Assembly: GCF_008642375.1 (NCBI RefSeq)
Contig: NZ_CP029194.1
Coordinates: 744,001 to 808,000, forward strand
DNA: 64,000 nt
Source: Streptomyces venezuelae
Lineage (GTDB): Bacteria; Actinomycetota; Actinomycetes; Streptomycetales; Streptomycetaceae
Direction of reading: 5' to 3'
Shown: positions 48,147 through 57,461 of the stretch, in pieces
How the letters are laid out: every line of letters starts with the position of its first letter
How positions within the stretch are numbered: the stretch's first letter is position 1
Notes under the pieces: generated by a model
The model's input: only the letters and a program-made list of their open reading frames with translations
The model's database searches: none
Told to the model about the DNA's origin: nothing
Translations under genes and position numbers: made by a program

Positions 48147-49957
48147 GTGAGCGAGACTCCTCGCGGCTCGATGACACCCCCGCACCGGCACGCGCGGTCA
48201 CCCTCACCGTCGCGTACGACGGCGGTGAGGAGCGCCGGGGCCCCGTCACGATGGGGCAGGCCAACATGATCCGCTGCGTCCTGCGGGACGAGCCCGGGCA
48301 CATCAACATCCACGACGTGTGGCCGGCGCCCGCAGGGACCGGGGCGGAAGGCGCCGTCGACGCCCTGCGTACCCTCGCGGTACGGCACGAGGCGCTGCGC
48401 ACCACCTTCCCGCACGCCCCGGGCTCCGTTCCTCGCGAGCAGGTCGTCGCCGCCGCCGGTACGTTCACGGTCACCGTCCTCGACCACGACGAGCTCCCCG
48501 GCGAACCCGCCGTCTACGCGGAGTCGCTGGCGCGCGAGGCCCGTGACGAACGCTTCCGTCTGGACCGGGACTTCCCCCTCCGGGTGACCCTGGTCGCCCT
48601 CGACGGCGCGGCGGTGTACGCCGCCGTGGCGGCCAGCCATGCCGTCACCGACATCAGCGCGCTCGCCGTCCTCAAGGAGGAATGGCTCACGCTGCTGTCC
48701 GGCGGGACGCTGCCTCCGCTGACGGCCCTCACGCCCCTGGGGCTCGCCGCGGAGGAGGCGGCCCCGGCCGGGCTCCGCAAGTCCGCCGCGTCGCTGGGGT
48801 ATTGGGAGCGGATCATCCGTACCGGACCGCAGGCCATGTTCGCGGAACCGGGTGCCGAGGGGACCGAGATCGCCGCGCCGCGGCTCACCCTGCGGTCGCG
48901 GCGGGGCGCCCGCGCCCTGGCTGCCGTGGCGGCGCGGACCGGCGGCCTCCCGGCGACGGTGCTGCTCACTGCCTGGTGCGCGCTCCTCGCGCACCGTACG
49001 GGCCAGCCCGCCTGTGTGACCGCCGTCCCGACCGCCAACCGGTTCGAGCCACGGCTGACCCGCTCGGTCAACACCCTCTCCCAGGACGCCCTGCTCTGCC
49101 TCGACGTCCGGGTCCCGTCCTTCGACGTGCTCCTCGGCAAGGCCTGGGGGGCGGCGCTCAACGCCTACCGGCACAGCCGGTTCGACGCGGTGAGCCTGTG
49201 GGAGATGATCGACCGGGCGACCTTCGAGCGCGGCAGCCGGTTCTCGCGCGATGTCGCCTTCAACGACGTGAGCACCCTGCCCACCGCGCTTCCTTCCACT
49301 CTTCCTTCCACTCTTCCTGCCGCCGATCCCTCCTCCCCCGGGGGCGAGACCGCCGTCGGCCCGGAGCTGGAGCTCAGTTGGGGCGAGGTGCAGGTGCTGC
49401 CGACGCGCGTCCTGACCTTCGTCCACGAGACGGACCCGCTGCTGCGCCTCGGCGTGTGGGCCGACCCCGCGCTGTTCACGCGGGAGCAGGCGGAGGGCCT
49501 CGTCGTCGGTCTGGTACGTCTCCTGGAGGCGGCCGCCGCCGGGGACGTGCCGCTGGACGCGCTCACCGAGGTGACGGGCGTCCGGACCGTCGAACGCGGC
49601 CCGGAATGGGAGCGGGTCGACGGCTCCTGGGTCTCGCCGCCCGCCGTGGCGGACGCCCTGAGCCGGGCCCTCGACGGCGTACCCGTACACGTCACGACGG
49701 ATCCCGCGCCGGGCCGCGGATCGCCGGAAGGGGAAGCCGAGGCCGGGCTCATGGCTTACATCGCCGCCGGGGGCCGCCCGCTCACTCCGGCGGGGGCACA
49801 CGCCGCGCTCATGGACGCCCTCCCCGGCCGCCCCGGACTCCTGGCTCCCCGGCGGTACGTGATCGTCCAGGACCCGCCGGAGGAGGCCGACCTGAGCGGC
49901 GCCTGGGTCCGGCAGCAGATTCTCTCGGAAGGGACCGGCCGGGACCGGCGGATGTGA
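48140..49957 (+). CDS. Stand-alone condensation-domain protein (degenerate motif)
   Basis: A 605-residue NRPS condensation-domain-like acyltransferase. Conserved elements are the N-terminal QANMIRCVLRDEP, RTLAVRHEALRTTF, and a C3 motif reduced to ASHAVTDIS, where the first His and the terminal Gly of HHxxxDG are missing but the second His and Asp remain. The latch and floor region includes NRFEPRLTRSVNTLSQDALL. It may form an amide or ester bond with the carrier-bound amino acid. A 12-bp repeat encodes LPSTLPSTLP. The gene overlaps DUF6271 by 7 bp and ends 1 bp before the MFS gene. Confidence 0.87.
   Translation: MVSERDSSRLDDTPAPARAVTLTVAYDGGEERRGPVTMGQANMIRCVLRDEPGHINIHDVWPAPAGTGAEGAVDALRTLAVRHEALRTTFPHAPGSVPREQVVAAAGTFTVTVLDHDELPGEPAVYAESLAREARDERFRLDRDFPLRVTLVALDGAAVYAAVAASHAVTDISALAVLKEEWLTLLSGGTLPPLTALTPLGLAAEEAAPAGLRKSAASLGYWERIIRTGPQAMFAEPGAEGTEIAAPRLTLRSRRGARALAAVAARTGGLPATVLLTAWCALLAHRTGQPACVTAVPTANRFEPRLTRSVNTLSQDALLCLDVRVPSFDVLLGKAWGAALNAYRHSRFDAVSLWEMIDRATFERGSRFSRDVAFNDVSTLPTALPSTLPSTLPAADPSSPGGETAVGPELELSWGEVQVLPTRVLTFVHETDPLLRLGVWADPALFTREQAEGLVVGLVRLLEAAAAGDVPLDALTEVTGVRTVERGPEWERVDGSWVSPPAVADALSRALDGVPVHVTTDPAPGRGSPEGEAEAGLMAYIAAGGRPLTPAGAHAALMDALPGRPGLLAPRRYVIVQDPPEEADLSGAWVRQQILSEGTGRDRRM
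49289..49312 (+). repeat. 12-bp tandem repeat inside the condensation gene
   Basis: Two perfect copies of CTTCCTTCCACT (49289-49300, 49301-49312), with a partial third, encode the linker LPSTLPSTLPA. The repeat lies in a loop region and is a likely slippage site. Confidence 0.85.
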
Positions 49958-49958
49958 C

Positions 49959-51269
49959 ATGACGATGGATACCGATGACGTGACCGTCCGGCGGAAGTCG
50001 GACGCGCTTCCCAGCCCGTGGCGGTCGAGCCGCTTCCGGCTGTTCTTCACCGCGCGCAGCGCGTCGCTGCTCGCCGACGGCATGCTGATGGTCTCGCTGA
50101 CGACCGCCGTCCTCGGCGCGGGCTACGGGGCCAGTGGCGTCGGATACGCGCTGGCCGCGTGGATGGCGCCGATCGTCCTGCTGGTCCTGGTCGGCGGAGT
50201 CCTCGCGGACCGGTTCACCCCGCAGGTGATGATGGTCGGCGCCGACGTGGTGCGCCTGGTGGCCATGCTCGCGCTCGCGGCGCTGCTGGCCGCGGGCGAC
50301 GTACGGCTCTGGCACATCATGGCGCTGCTCGCGGTCAGCGGCGCCGCGACGGCCATGTTCCAGCCGGGCCTGGCGAGCATGGTCCCCCAGGTCGCCGAGG
50401 ACATCCAGCGGGCCAACGCGCTCCTGCGGATATCCGAGGCGATCTGCACGCTGCTCGGCCCGGGCCTCGCGGGGCTCCTCGTCGCCTACTGGGACGTGGC
50501 GGGCTCCTTCCTGGTGATCGCGGCGGCGTACGCGCTCAGCGCGCTGGGCCTCGCGCCGCTGCGGAAGCTGAGCACCGCCAAGGACGACAGTGCCGACCCT
50601 CTGTGGCAGCGGCTGGCCACGGGGTGGCACGAGTTCCGGTCCCGGTCCTGGCTGTGGGGTGTCATCGCCGTCTGGGCGGTCTACGGTCTGTTCGTCTTCG
50701 GGCCGGCGCTGCCGCTGGGCGCGGCGCTGCTCACCGAGCAGCACGGGGCGAGCGGCTACGGCTGGATCGCCTCGGCCGACGGGGCCGGCACGATCGTGGG
50801 CGGGCTGCTCGGCATGCGCGTGAAGCCTCGCCGACCGCTCGTCGCGGGGGCCCTCGCCATGCTGTTCTTCTCGCTCAACCCCCTGGCCCCGGCCCTCGGC
50901 TGGTCGTTCACGCTCACGGCGGTCACCGGTGTCGTGGCCGGCTGCGGCTTCGCCTTCTGGGGGGTCATGTGGGCGACGAGCGTGCAGTCCCATATTCCCC
51001 TGGCCGTCCTCAGCCGTGTCTCGGCCTACGACATCGCCGGCTCCATCATGGTGATCCCGCTGGGGCGGGCACTGGCCGGTCCGGCGGCGGAGTCCTTCGG
51101 GGCCGATCGCGTGCTGCTCTTCTCCGCCGTGACGGGTGTCGCGCTCCTCGGGGTCATGCTCTGCGTCCCGGCCGTCCGCGCGCTCGGCCGGGCGCCGGCG
51201 GTCGACGGCGCCGAGGACGTGGACGGCCCGGACGGCACCGGGTCGGACGGCGGCGGCACAGGCCGCTGA
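49959..51269 (+). CDS. MFS exporter (enterobactin-exporter type)
   Basis: A 436-residue transporter with twelve predicted helices. The N-half has FFTARSASLLADGMLMVSLTTAVLGAG and VGGVLADRFTPQVMMVGADVVRL (motif A-like), and the C-half includes GWIASADGAGTIVGGLLGMRVKPRRPL. This is the MFS_3/EntS-like group, which exports siderophores and peptides. It starts 1 bp after the condensation stop, so it belongs to the dioxygenase operon and probably exports the pathway product or gives self-protection. The C-terminal tail is acidic and Gly-rich. Confidence 0.9.
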   Translation: MTMDTDDVTVRRKSDALPSPWRSSRFRLFFTARSASLLADGMLMVSLTTAVLGAGYGASGVGYALAAWMAPIVLLVLVGGVLADRFTPQVMMVGADVVRLVAMLALAALLAAGDVRLWHIMALLAVSGAATAMFQPGLASMVPQVAEDIQRANALLRISEAICTLLGPGLAGLLVAYWDVAGSFLVIAAAYALSALGLAPLRKLSTAKDDSADPLWQRLATGWHEFRSRSWLWGVIAVWAVYGLFVFGPALPLGAALLTEQHGASGYGWIASADGAGTIVGGLLGMRVKPRRPLVAGALAMLFFSLNPLAPALGWSFTLTAVTGVVAGCGFAFWGVMWATSVQSHIPLAVLSRVSAYDIAGSIMVIPLGRALAGPAAESFGADRVLLFSAVTGVALLGVMLCVPAVRALGRAPAVDGAEDVDGPDGTGSDGGGTGR

Positions 51270-51295
51270 CGCCCGTGGCGGGCTCGGCCGACCGC

Positions 51296-51994
51296 TCAGG
51301 CCTCGCCGGTCGGCGACGGCAGGGCGACCGGCCGGAGGACCATGAGCGAGTCCTCGAGGGTCGCCACCATGGCGAAGGGGAAGCGGTCGAGCTCCAGGCA
51401 GAGCGCGACGTCGTCAGGGTGTGTCCCTTCGCGTACGCCCTCCCTCAACTCGGCGGCGGCGCGTGACGCGTCGGCGCGGCGGAGGAACTCCGTCGCGCCG
51501 GTCTCCGTCCCGTCGTTGACCCTCCGGTCGATGTACTGCGCGCACGCCAGGTCTTCCTCGGCCCGCCCGTCCTCGCCGGTGACCACGAACGTGACACCGT
51601 CGCTCCCCCGGGCCCGCAGGACCGAGGCCGTCGCCTCCGCGACCACGAAACTGGCGCACAGCACCAGCGACGCGTCCTTGACCGCGAGCGCGCCGACCGT
51701 CCCCGCCGTGGTCTTCTGGACGACGGTCCGTCCACCGAGGTCGAGGGAGCGCAGCAGACCCGGCGAGTTGACGGCGTCGAACCCGGGCGCGGGCGGACCG
51801 TCCTTGAGCGCGACCCAGTCCGGGTGACGGGACTTGAGCGCGAGCGCTTCGTCCAGCGACCCGGCGAGAACGATCTTCTCCGCCCCTCGGGCGAAGGCCC
51901 AGGCAGCCACCGTGTAGGCGCGCATGACGTCGACGACGACGGCCACGGAGGGGACTTCGACCACTTCGGCGACGGAGAGGAAACGAGTGTCCAT
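51296..51994 (-). CDS. 2-phosphosulfolactate phosphatase family protein (ComB-like)
   Basis: A 232-residue ComB-family protein. It has [28 protein letters not shown], the [36 protein letters not shown] core and [19 protein letters not shown]. In methanogens ComB makes sulfolactate for coenzyme M; actinobacterial copies have no known role in that pathway, so it probably acts on another phosphorylated hydroxyacid. It stands alone, convergent with the MFS gene at a 26-bp distance. Confidence 0.82.
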   Translation of the reverse strand: MDTRFLSVAEVVEVPSVAVVVDVMRAYTVAAWAFARGAEKIVLAGSLDEALALKSRHPDWVALKDGPPAPGFDAVNSPGLLRSLDLGGRTVVQKTTAGTVGALAVKDASLVLCASFVVAEATASVLRARGSDGVTFVVTGEDGRAEEDLACAQYIDRRVNDGTETGATEFLRRADASRAAAELREGVREGTHPDDVALCLELDRFPFAMVATLEDSLMVLRPVALPSPTGEA

Positions 51995-52068
51995 CCGTTC
52001 ATGATCGCGTATGCCCGGGCAGAGCCGCCCGGGCAGTGACGCGCCTCACATCAACGGCCTCGGGGCCG

Positions 52069-54963
52069 TCATGCGCCCGCGAGGAGGGCTGCCACCGCGT
52101 GTGCCGTGTCGGGGTGGCGGTCCGTCAGGGACGGGTGGCGGGGCGCGGTGTCCGTCGGCGCCCATCCGTCCGCGCAGCCCAGCAGCTCCGCGAGCGCGTC
52201 GAAGGTCTCCGGGTGTGCCGGGAGCAGCGCAGCGCCCCGTGGGGCCGTGGAGTGCGGACGGGTACGGGCCGCCGCGAGCGCCACCGGCTGCTGCCGCCAG
52301 GGCGGGACCCAGGCGTCCAGGGCGGCGAGCCGGGCCGGGAAGATGCGTCCCGCCTCGCGGATGAGCAGCGGGGCCAGCTCCGCCGCGTTCGACCGGAGCG
52401 TGGTGATGAGGACCGGCAGCCACGGCAGCAGGACGGCGTCCGGCAGCCGCCCGAAGGCGTTCGAGACGGCCTCCACCACCACGTCGGCGAGTCCCGGCAC
52501 CGGTTCGAGCGCGTGGACGAAGCCGCTGAGGTAGCGCGGGTAGGAGGGCACCACCAGAGGATTGCCGAGGAGCTCGTCGCAGCGCGCCCGCAGCTCCGCC
52601 CGGGAGAGCGTGCCGAGCTGCACCTGCGCCGCCCACAGCAGCGCCGTCTTCGCCGGGTCCTGCGGGTGCGACTGCGCCACCGACAGTTCGAGCTGTGTCC
52701 GGTCGCAGCCCAGCGAGAGCGCCAGGCTCTCCATGCTGAACAGGAAGCCCAGCATGGCCGCCACCTGCCCGGCCGTCGCGTCCTCGTCCCGGAAGGCGGT
52801 CGGCAGCAGCGTGCAGTAGTGGGCGTATCCGGTCCTGACGAACGACTCGATCCACGGCGGCAGCACCGCTTCGCTCGTCCGGTAGTACGCGAGGAGGCCG
52901 CGGACCCGGCGCAGCACCTCCGGCGCCCCGTCCACCGTGCGCTCGGCGGCCAGGACTTCCAGGGCCCGTGTGCCCAGCTCCTCGGCGAGGCGCCGGCCGC
53001 CGAGGTACAGCGTCGCGTCCTCGACCGCCCCCAGGACCTGCGCGGTCGTCGCCTGCGGCCCGTACGCCGTGCGCCGCAGCCGCTGCTCAAGGACCTGTTC
53101 GAGGCTCACGCCCTCGTAGCCGAGCTCGATGAGCGCGCGCTGGTGGGTGCCGAGGGACAGGTCCCACGACTCCTGGATCGAGCGCTCGCCGAGCCGCCGC
53201 TCTCCCATGATGGGCCGCGCGGCGCCCGTCGGCATCAGCCGGCGCAGCATCCACAGGACGTCGGAGCAGGCCCTCAGGTCCGGCTCCGAGGCCATGTCGA
53301 GGAGGGCACGCCGCACGCCGCGCTGCTGGAGGTTGAGCGCCAGCGGTTCCAGCCGGTCGTACACGTCGCGCGCGAGGGGCGGCAGCGCGTCGTAGCCGAC
53401 CTGGCCGATCCGGTCGCCGCCCATCATGATCTCGACGAGGCGGCGCACGTCCCGGCGCCCGGGCACCGAGTCCTTCTCGATGCAGGTGACGGCCGCGTCC
53501 TGGAAGTCGTACGGCGTCGGCTTGGCCCGGTCCCGCATGCCGGCCAGCAGGATCGACGTCTCGAAGACGGCGATCGCGTCGGCGGTCGAGGCGAGGTAGC
53601 CGCTGCGGCGGGCCGCGCGGACGATGTCCACGGACCAGCCGAGCAGTTCGGCCTCGTCCAGGGTGTCGACGACCGGCGGCCGGCGCAGGAAGCCGGAGAG
53701 CCGGTCGTCCGCGCCCACGGGCACGACGGGGGTCTCGGCCTTCGCGGCCGTCTTCCGCGCGGCCGTCCTCGTCGGGGTCGGCTTCTTCGCGCCGGCCTGG
53801 CCTTCCAGGCGGTACGGCTTCACGCGGGTGCGCTTGAGGTTCTTCGCCCACTGCGTGGCGGCGATCGAAACCGATCCGGAGGCGAGGCCGAACTGCGCCT
53901 CGATCGCGGAGTGGCTCGACGGGATCAGCCCGTACTGCCAGGTGGTGGCGGTCCGCGGGGAGATCGTGAAGCCGGAGGTGCCGTCGGCGGCCGTGGCGCC
54001 GTCCACGCCGAACTCGTCGACCCGGCTCGCCGCGTGGAAGGCGCCGCACACATAGAGACAGTCCGCCGGGTCGGTGCCGGTGGCCGCCAGGTGCTCGCGC
54101 ATCCGGGTCCACATGTACCGCTCGCGGTCCTCGTCCACGCGGACCCGCTCGCCGTCGCCCGGGGCGAGCCGCCGGAAGAGGCTGCCGATGAGGAACATGA
54201 CCTGGCGGTAGGTGTCGTGGTCGCTGTCGCCGAGCGGTACCTCGACGTACTGGTGCCACCACTCCGACCAGTGGCGGACCTTGCCGTGCCGGAGCAGGTG
54301 CTCCTCCAGCTCGGCGAAGCGCGGTCGCAGGTCGCCGATCTCGACGCCGACGGCCTCGCCGTGGAGCGCCGCCTCGGCCTCGGTCCCGGCGGCCTTCGCC
54401 CCGGGAGCCGCCTTGCCCGTGGCGCCCGCCGGAGCCGACGCGTCCTCGTCCGCACCGTCCGGGGCCCCGGCCCGGTCGTGCCGGGTGTCCCACTGGAAGA
54501 CGTGGTCGGAGGAGCGGTCGACGAGGACGAGCTCCACGCCGGGGGTGTCGAGTGCGTACGCGATGGCCTGGTACTCGGCGGAGGCCTCGGTGATCGGGGC
54601 GACGACGGACAGCGGCGCCCAGTCGGCCGGGAAGCCGTCGATGTCGCCGGCGAACGCCTGCACGGCGACCGGAAGCCGGCAGTTGCGCAGCTCGGTCAGG
54701 AGCGGCGCCATGTCCTCGCACAGCTCCAGGTACACGACCTTCGGCTGCTTCTCGCGCAGTCGGCGGGCCATGGCGAGCGCCGACGCGGGCGAGTGGTGAC
54801 AGACGGGGAAGATCTCCAGGGGCTCGCCGGCCGCCCGGTCGACGTCGTCGACCATGCCGAGGAGGATGCCTTCCAGCGCATCCCCTCCGCCTGCGAACTC
54901 AGCTGCGGCGTCGTGGAGTTGTCCCCGCAGCGCGGCGAACGGGGTCTCGGGGGCCGCGCTCAT
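52069..54963 (-). CDS. DUF5682 family protein
   Basis: A 964-residue protein that I assign to DUF5682 from its start (LEIFPVCHHSPASALAMARRLREKQPKVVYLELCEDMAPLL) and its place in a MoxR-VWA operon. The N-terminal half (to about residue 330) has a TIKI/ChaN-like pattern; a Lys/Ala-rich linker follows, and the C-terminal half is helical. No established activity is known to me. The ATG at 54963 overlaps the AAA gene stop (ATGA), so translation is coupled. It is the last of five genes on this strand. Confidence 0.8.
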   Translation of the reverse strand: MSAAPETPFAALRGQLHDAAAEFAGGGDALEGILLGMVDDVDRAAGEPLEIFPVCHHSPASALAMARRLREKQPKVVYLELCEDMAPLLTELRNCRLPVAVQAFAGDIDGFPADWAPLSVVAPITEASAEYQAIAYALDTPGVELVLVDRSSDHVFQWDTRHDRAGAPDGADEDASAPAGATGKAAPGAKAAGTEAEAALHGEAVGVEIGDLRPRFAELEEHLLRHGKVRHWSEWWHQYVEVPLGDSDHDTYRQVMFLIGSLFRRLAPGDGERVRVDEDRERYMWTRMREHLAATGTDPADCLYVCGAFHAASRVDEFGVDGATAADGTSGFTISPRTATTWQYGLIPSSHSAIEAQFGLASGSVSIAATQWAKNLKRTRVKPYRLEGQAGAKKPTPTRTAARKTAAKAETPVVPVGADDRLSGFLRRPPVVDTLDEAELLGWSVDIVRAARRSGYLASTADAIAVFETSILLAGMRDRAKPTPYDFQDAAVTCIEKDSVPGRRDVRRLVEIMMGGDRIGQVGYDALPPLARDVYDRLEPLALNLQQRGVRRALLDMASEPDLRACSDVLWMLRRLMPTGAARPIMGERRLGERSIQESWDLSLGTHQRALIELGYEGVSLEQVLEQRLRRTAYGPQATTAQVLGAVEDATLYLGGRRLAEELGTRALEVLAAERTVDGAPEVLRRVRGLLAYYRTSEAVLPPWIESFVRTGYAHYCTLLPTAFRDEDATAGQVAAMLGFLFSMESLALSLGCDRTQLELSVAQSHPQDPAKTALLWAAQVQLGTLSRAELRARCDELLGNPLVVPSYPRYLSGFVHALEPVPGLADVVVEAVSNAFGRLPDAVLLPWLPVLITTLRSNAAELAPLLIREAGRIFPARLAALDAWVPPWRQQPVALAAARTRPHSTAPRGAALLPAHPETFDALAELLGCADGWAPTDTAPRHPSLTDRHPDTAHAVAALLAGA

Positions 54964-56084
54964 GCCAGCTTGGCGATCGCTTCGCGGCCGCCCTCCAGGA
55001 ACTCGGGCCAGGAGCCGCCCTCCTCCTTGCCGCGCGGCTCGACGACACCGTGCAGGTACTTGTTGAGGATGGCCAGGTCCTCGGGCTCGCGGCGGGCGAG
55101 GGAGCCGACGAGCGAGGCGGCTAGGGTACGGGCGGTCAGGGCGCGCTCGCCGAAGAAGTTGCTGTGGAGGACGGCGTCCTCCAGTACGCCGATCTGTTCG
55201 GCGGTGGACAGCGCGGACTCCAGCTTCTCGTCGTCGCTGCCGGCCGCCGCGGCGGAGGCGCGGAGGTCGGCGAAGCTCTGGAGGAGGACGTCGAGGAGGG
55301 TGGGCGGCACGTCCAGGTCGATCTGGTGGCGGCGGAGCAGTTCCTCGGTGCGGAAGCGGACGATCTCGGCCTCGCTCTTCTTGTTCGTCACGACCGGGAT
55401 GCGGACGAAGTTGAAGCGGCGCTTGAGGGCCGACGACAGGTCGTTGACCCCTCGGTCGCGGCTGTTGGCCGTGGCGATGATCGAGAAGCCGGGCTTGGCG
55501 AAGACGATGTTGTCGCCGCCGCCGTCGCTCTCCAGCTCGGGGACGGAGACGTACTTCTCGGAGAGGATCGAGATGAGCGCGTCCTGGACGTCGCTGGTGG
55601 AGCGGGTCAGCTCCTCGAAGCGGCCGATGGTGCCCGTCTCCATCGCGGTCATGATCGGCGAGGGGATCATCGACTCCCGCGACTGGCCCTTGGCGATGAC
55701 CATGGACACGTTCCAGGAGTACTTGATGTGGTCCTCGGTGGTGCCCGCGGTGCCCTGCACGACGAGGGTGGAGTTGCGGCTGATGGCGGCCGCGAGGAGC
55801 TCGGCCAGCCAGCTCTTCCCGGTGCCGGGGTCCCCGATGAGGAGCAGGCCGCGGTCGGAGGCGAGGGTGACGATGGAGCGCTCGACGATGGAGCGGTCGC
55901 CGAACCACTTCTGGGCCACCTCCCGGTCGAGGCCGTCGGCGCGCTCGGAGCCGAGGACGAAGAGGCGCACCATCTTCGGGGACAGCCGCCAGGAGAACGG
56001 CTTGGGGTTGTCGTCGATCGATTCCAGCCAGTCGAGTTCCTCGGCGTACTTGATCTCGGCGGGGGCACGGAGCAGGTCGGACAT
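54960..56084 (-). CDS. MoxR-type AAA+ ATPase
   Basis: A 374-residue AAA+ protein of MoxR type. Walker A is LLLIGDPGTGKSWLAELLAAAI (Lys about residue 90), the Walker B region is FEELTRSTSDVQDALISILSEKYVSVPE, and sensor 1 is FSIIATANSRDRGVNDL. MoxR proteins act as chaperones that insert metal or remodel VWA-domain partners, and a VWA gene lies 12 bp upstream. The C-terminus is helical. The stop overlaps the DUF5682 start. Confidence 0.92.
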   Translation of the reverse strand: MSDLLRAPAEIKYAEELDWLESIDDNPKPFSWRLSPKMVRLFVLGSERADGLDREVAQKWFGDRSIVERSIVTLASDRGLLLIGDPGTGKSWLAELLAAAISRNSTLVVQGTAGTTEDHIKYSWNVSMVIAKGQSRESMIPSPIMTAMETGTIGRFEELTRSTSDVQDALISILSEKYVSVPELESDGGGDNIVFAKPGFSIIATANSRDRGVNDLSSALKRRFNFVRIPVVTNKKSEAEIVRFRTEELLRRHQIDLDVPPTLLDVLLQSFADLRASAAAAGSDDEKLESALSTAEQIGVLEDAVLHSNFFGERALTARTLAASLVGSLARREPEDLAILNKYLHGVVEPRGKEEGGSWPEFLEGGREAIAKLA

Positions 56085-56096
56085 GCGAAGGGCCTC

Positions 56097-57461
56097 TCAG
56101 GTGAGGAAGGTCTTGAGTTCGTGGACGAGCTTGTCGATGTGGCCGGAGACGACCGGGGTGCCGAGCGCCTTGAACCGCTCGCGGAACCAGGGGTTGACCT
56201 CCTGGCGTCCGGAGCTGGTCACCGAGCCGACGGGGATGAACCGCACGCCGGACCGGTGGACCGCCTCGATGCCCTCGAAGAGCGGCTGGGAGCGGTCGAA
56301 CTCGTAGAAGTCGGAGATCCACACCATGACGGTGTTCTTGGGCTCGGCGATCTTCGGCCGGGCCATGGCCATGGCGACCGGTCCGTCGTTGCCGCCGCCG
56401 AGGTTGGTACGGAGCAGCACGTCGAACGGGTCGTGCACCCAGGGGGTGAGGTCGATCGCGCGGGTGTCGTACGCGATGAGGTGGACGTCCACCTTCGGCA
56501 GACCGGCGAAGATCGAGGCCAGGATGGTGCAGTTCACCATCGAGTCGACCATGGAGCCGGACTGGTCCACGACGACGACGAGCCGCTGGGGCGTGGTCCT
56601 GCGGACGGTGTGCCGGTAGTAGAGGCGGTCGACGTAGAGCCGCTCCTCCTCCGGGCTCCAGTTGGTGAGGTTCTTCCAGATGGTGCGGTCGATGTCGAGG
56701 TTGCGGAAGACCCGCTTGGGCGGGACCGAGCGGTCCAGCTCGCCGACGGTCGCCTTCTCCACCTGGGTGCGCAGCACCTCGGCGACCTCGTCGACGTAAC
56801 GCCGGATGAGGGACTTGGCGTTGGCCAGGGCGATGCCGGAGAGATTGCCCTTGTCGCGCAGGAGCTGCTCGATGAGGGACATGCTCGGGGTGAGCTTGGC
56901 GGCGAGCGCGGGGTCGGCGAGCACCTCGCGCAGGTGCATGCGCTGGACCAGGTCCGCCTCGAGGGAGCCGAGTTCGGCGCCGAGGCCGCCACCGGTGAGG
57001 CCGGCTCCGGCCGCCCGTCCGCCGCGCAGGCCGCCGGGCGGGCAGCCGAGCGCGCGCTCCAGCCAGCCGGCGTCCGACTGCCAGCGCGCGAGCTGGCCGG
57101 CGGAGACCGTGCCGGAGCCGGTGGAGAAGACATTGAGCAGGACCTTCGAGGCGAGTGCGGCACGCCGCACCTCGGCGGCCCGGTCGCGGGCGTCGTCCGG
57201 CTCGGGCTCCGGGGTCATCAGGCCGTCGAACTCCTCGGCCAGTTCCGGGTGGCGCTGGACGACGGAGTCGACGGACGCGCCCGGGTCGAGCAGCGCCGAC
57301 GGGAGGCCGATGTCCTCGACGACGGCGAGGCTCGCGGACTCCAGGGCGGCCTGCTCCTCGTGGTCGAAGAGCCGGGCGAGGAGACGCCAGTAGAGGACCT
57401 GACGGCGGTTGTCGTCGGAGTCGGCGGGAGCGGTGGGCTCGGGGGCAGTGCGGTCGGTCAT
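56097..57461 (-). CDS. VWA-domain protein of the MoxR system
   Basis: A 454-residue protein. The C-terminal von Willebrand A domain (about residues 290-450) has a MIDAS motif in VVVVDQSGSMVDS and the distal Thr/Asp in LRTNLGGGNDGP. The N-terminal half is helical (VLYWRLLARLFDHEEQAALESASLAVVEDI), with a Gly/Ala-rich linker near residues 155-180. It should be the substrate or adaptor of the MoxR ATPase. The ATG at 57461 overlaps the stop of the preceding gene (ATGA). Confidence 0.9.
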   Translation of the reverse strand: MTDRTAPEPTAPADSDDNRRQVLYWRLLARLFDHEEQAALESASLAVVEDIGLPSALLDPGASVDSVVQRHPELAEEFDGLMTPEPEPDDARDRAAEVRRAALASKVLLNVFSTGSGTVSAGQLARWQSDAGWLERALGCPPGGLRGGRAAGAGLTGGGLGAELGSLEADLVQRMHLREVLADPALAAKLTPSMSLIEQLLRDKGNLSGIALANAKSLIRRYVDEVAEVLRTQVEKATVGELDRSVPPKRVFRNLDIDRTIWKNLTNWSPEEERLYVDRLYYRHTVRRTTPQRLVVVVDQSGSMVDSMVNCTILASIFAGLPKVDVHLIAYDTRAIDLTPWVHDPFDVLLRTNLGGGNDGPVAMAMARPKIAEPKNTVMVWISDFYEFDRSQPLFEGIEAVHRSGVRFIPVGSVTSSGRQEVNPWFRERFKALGTPVVSGHIDKLVHELKTFLT

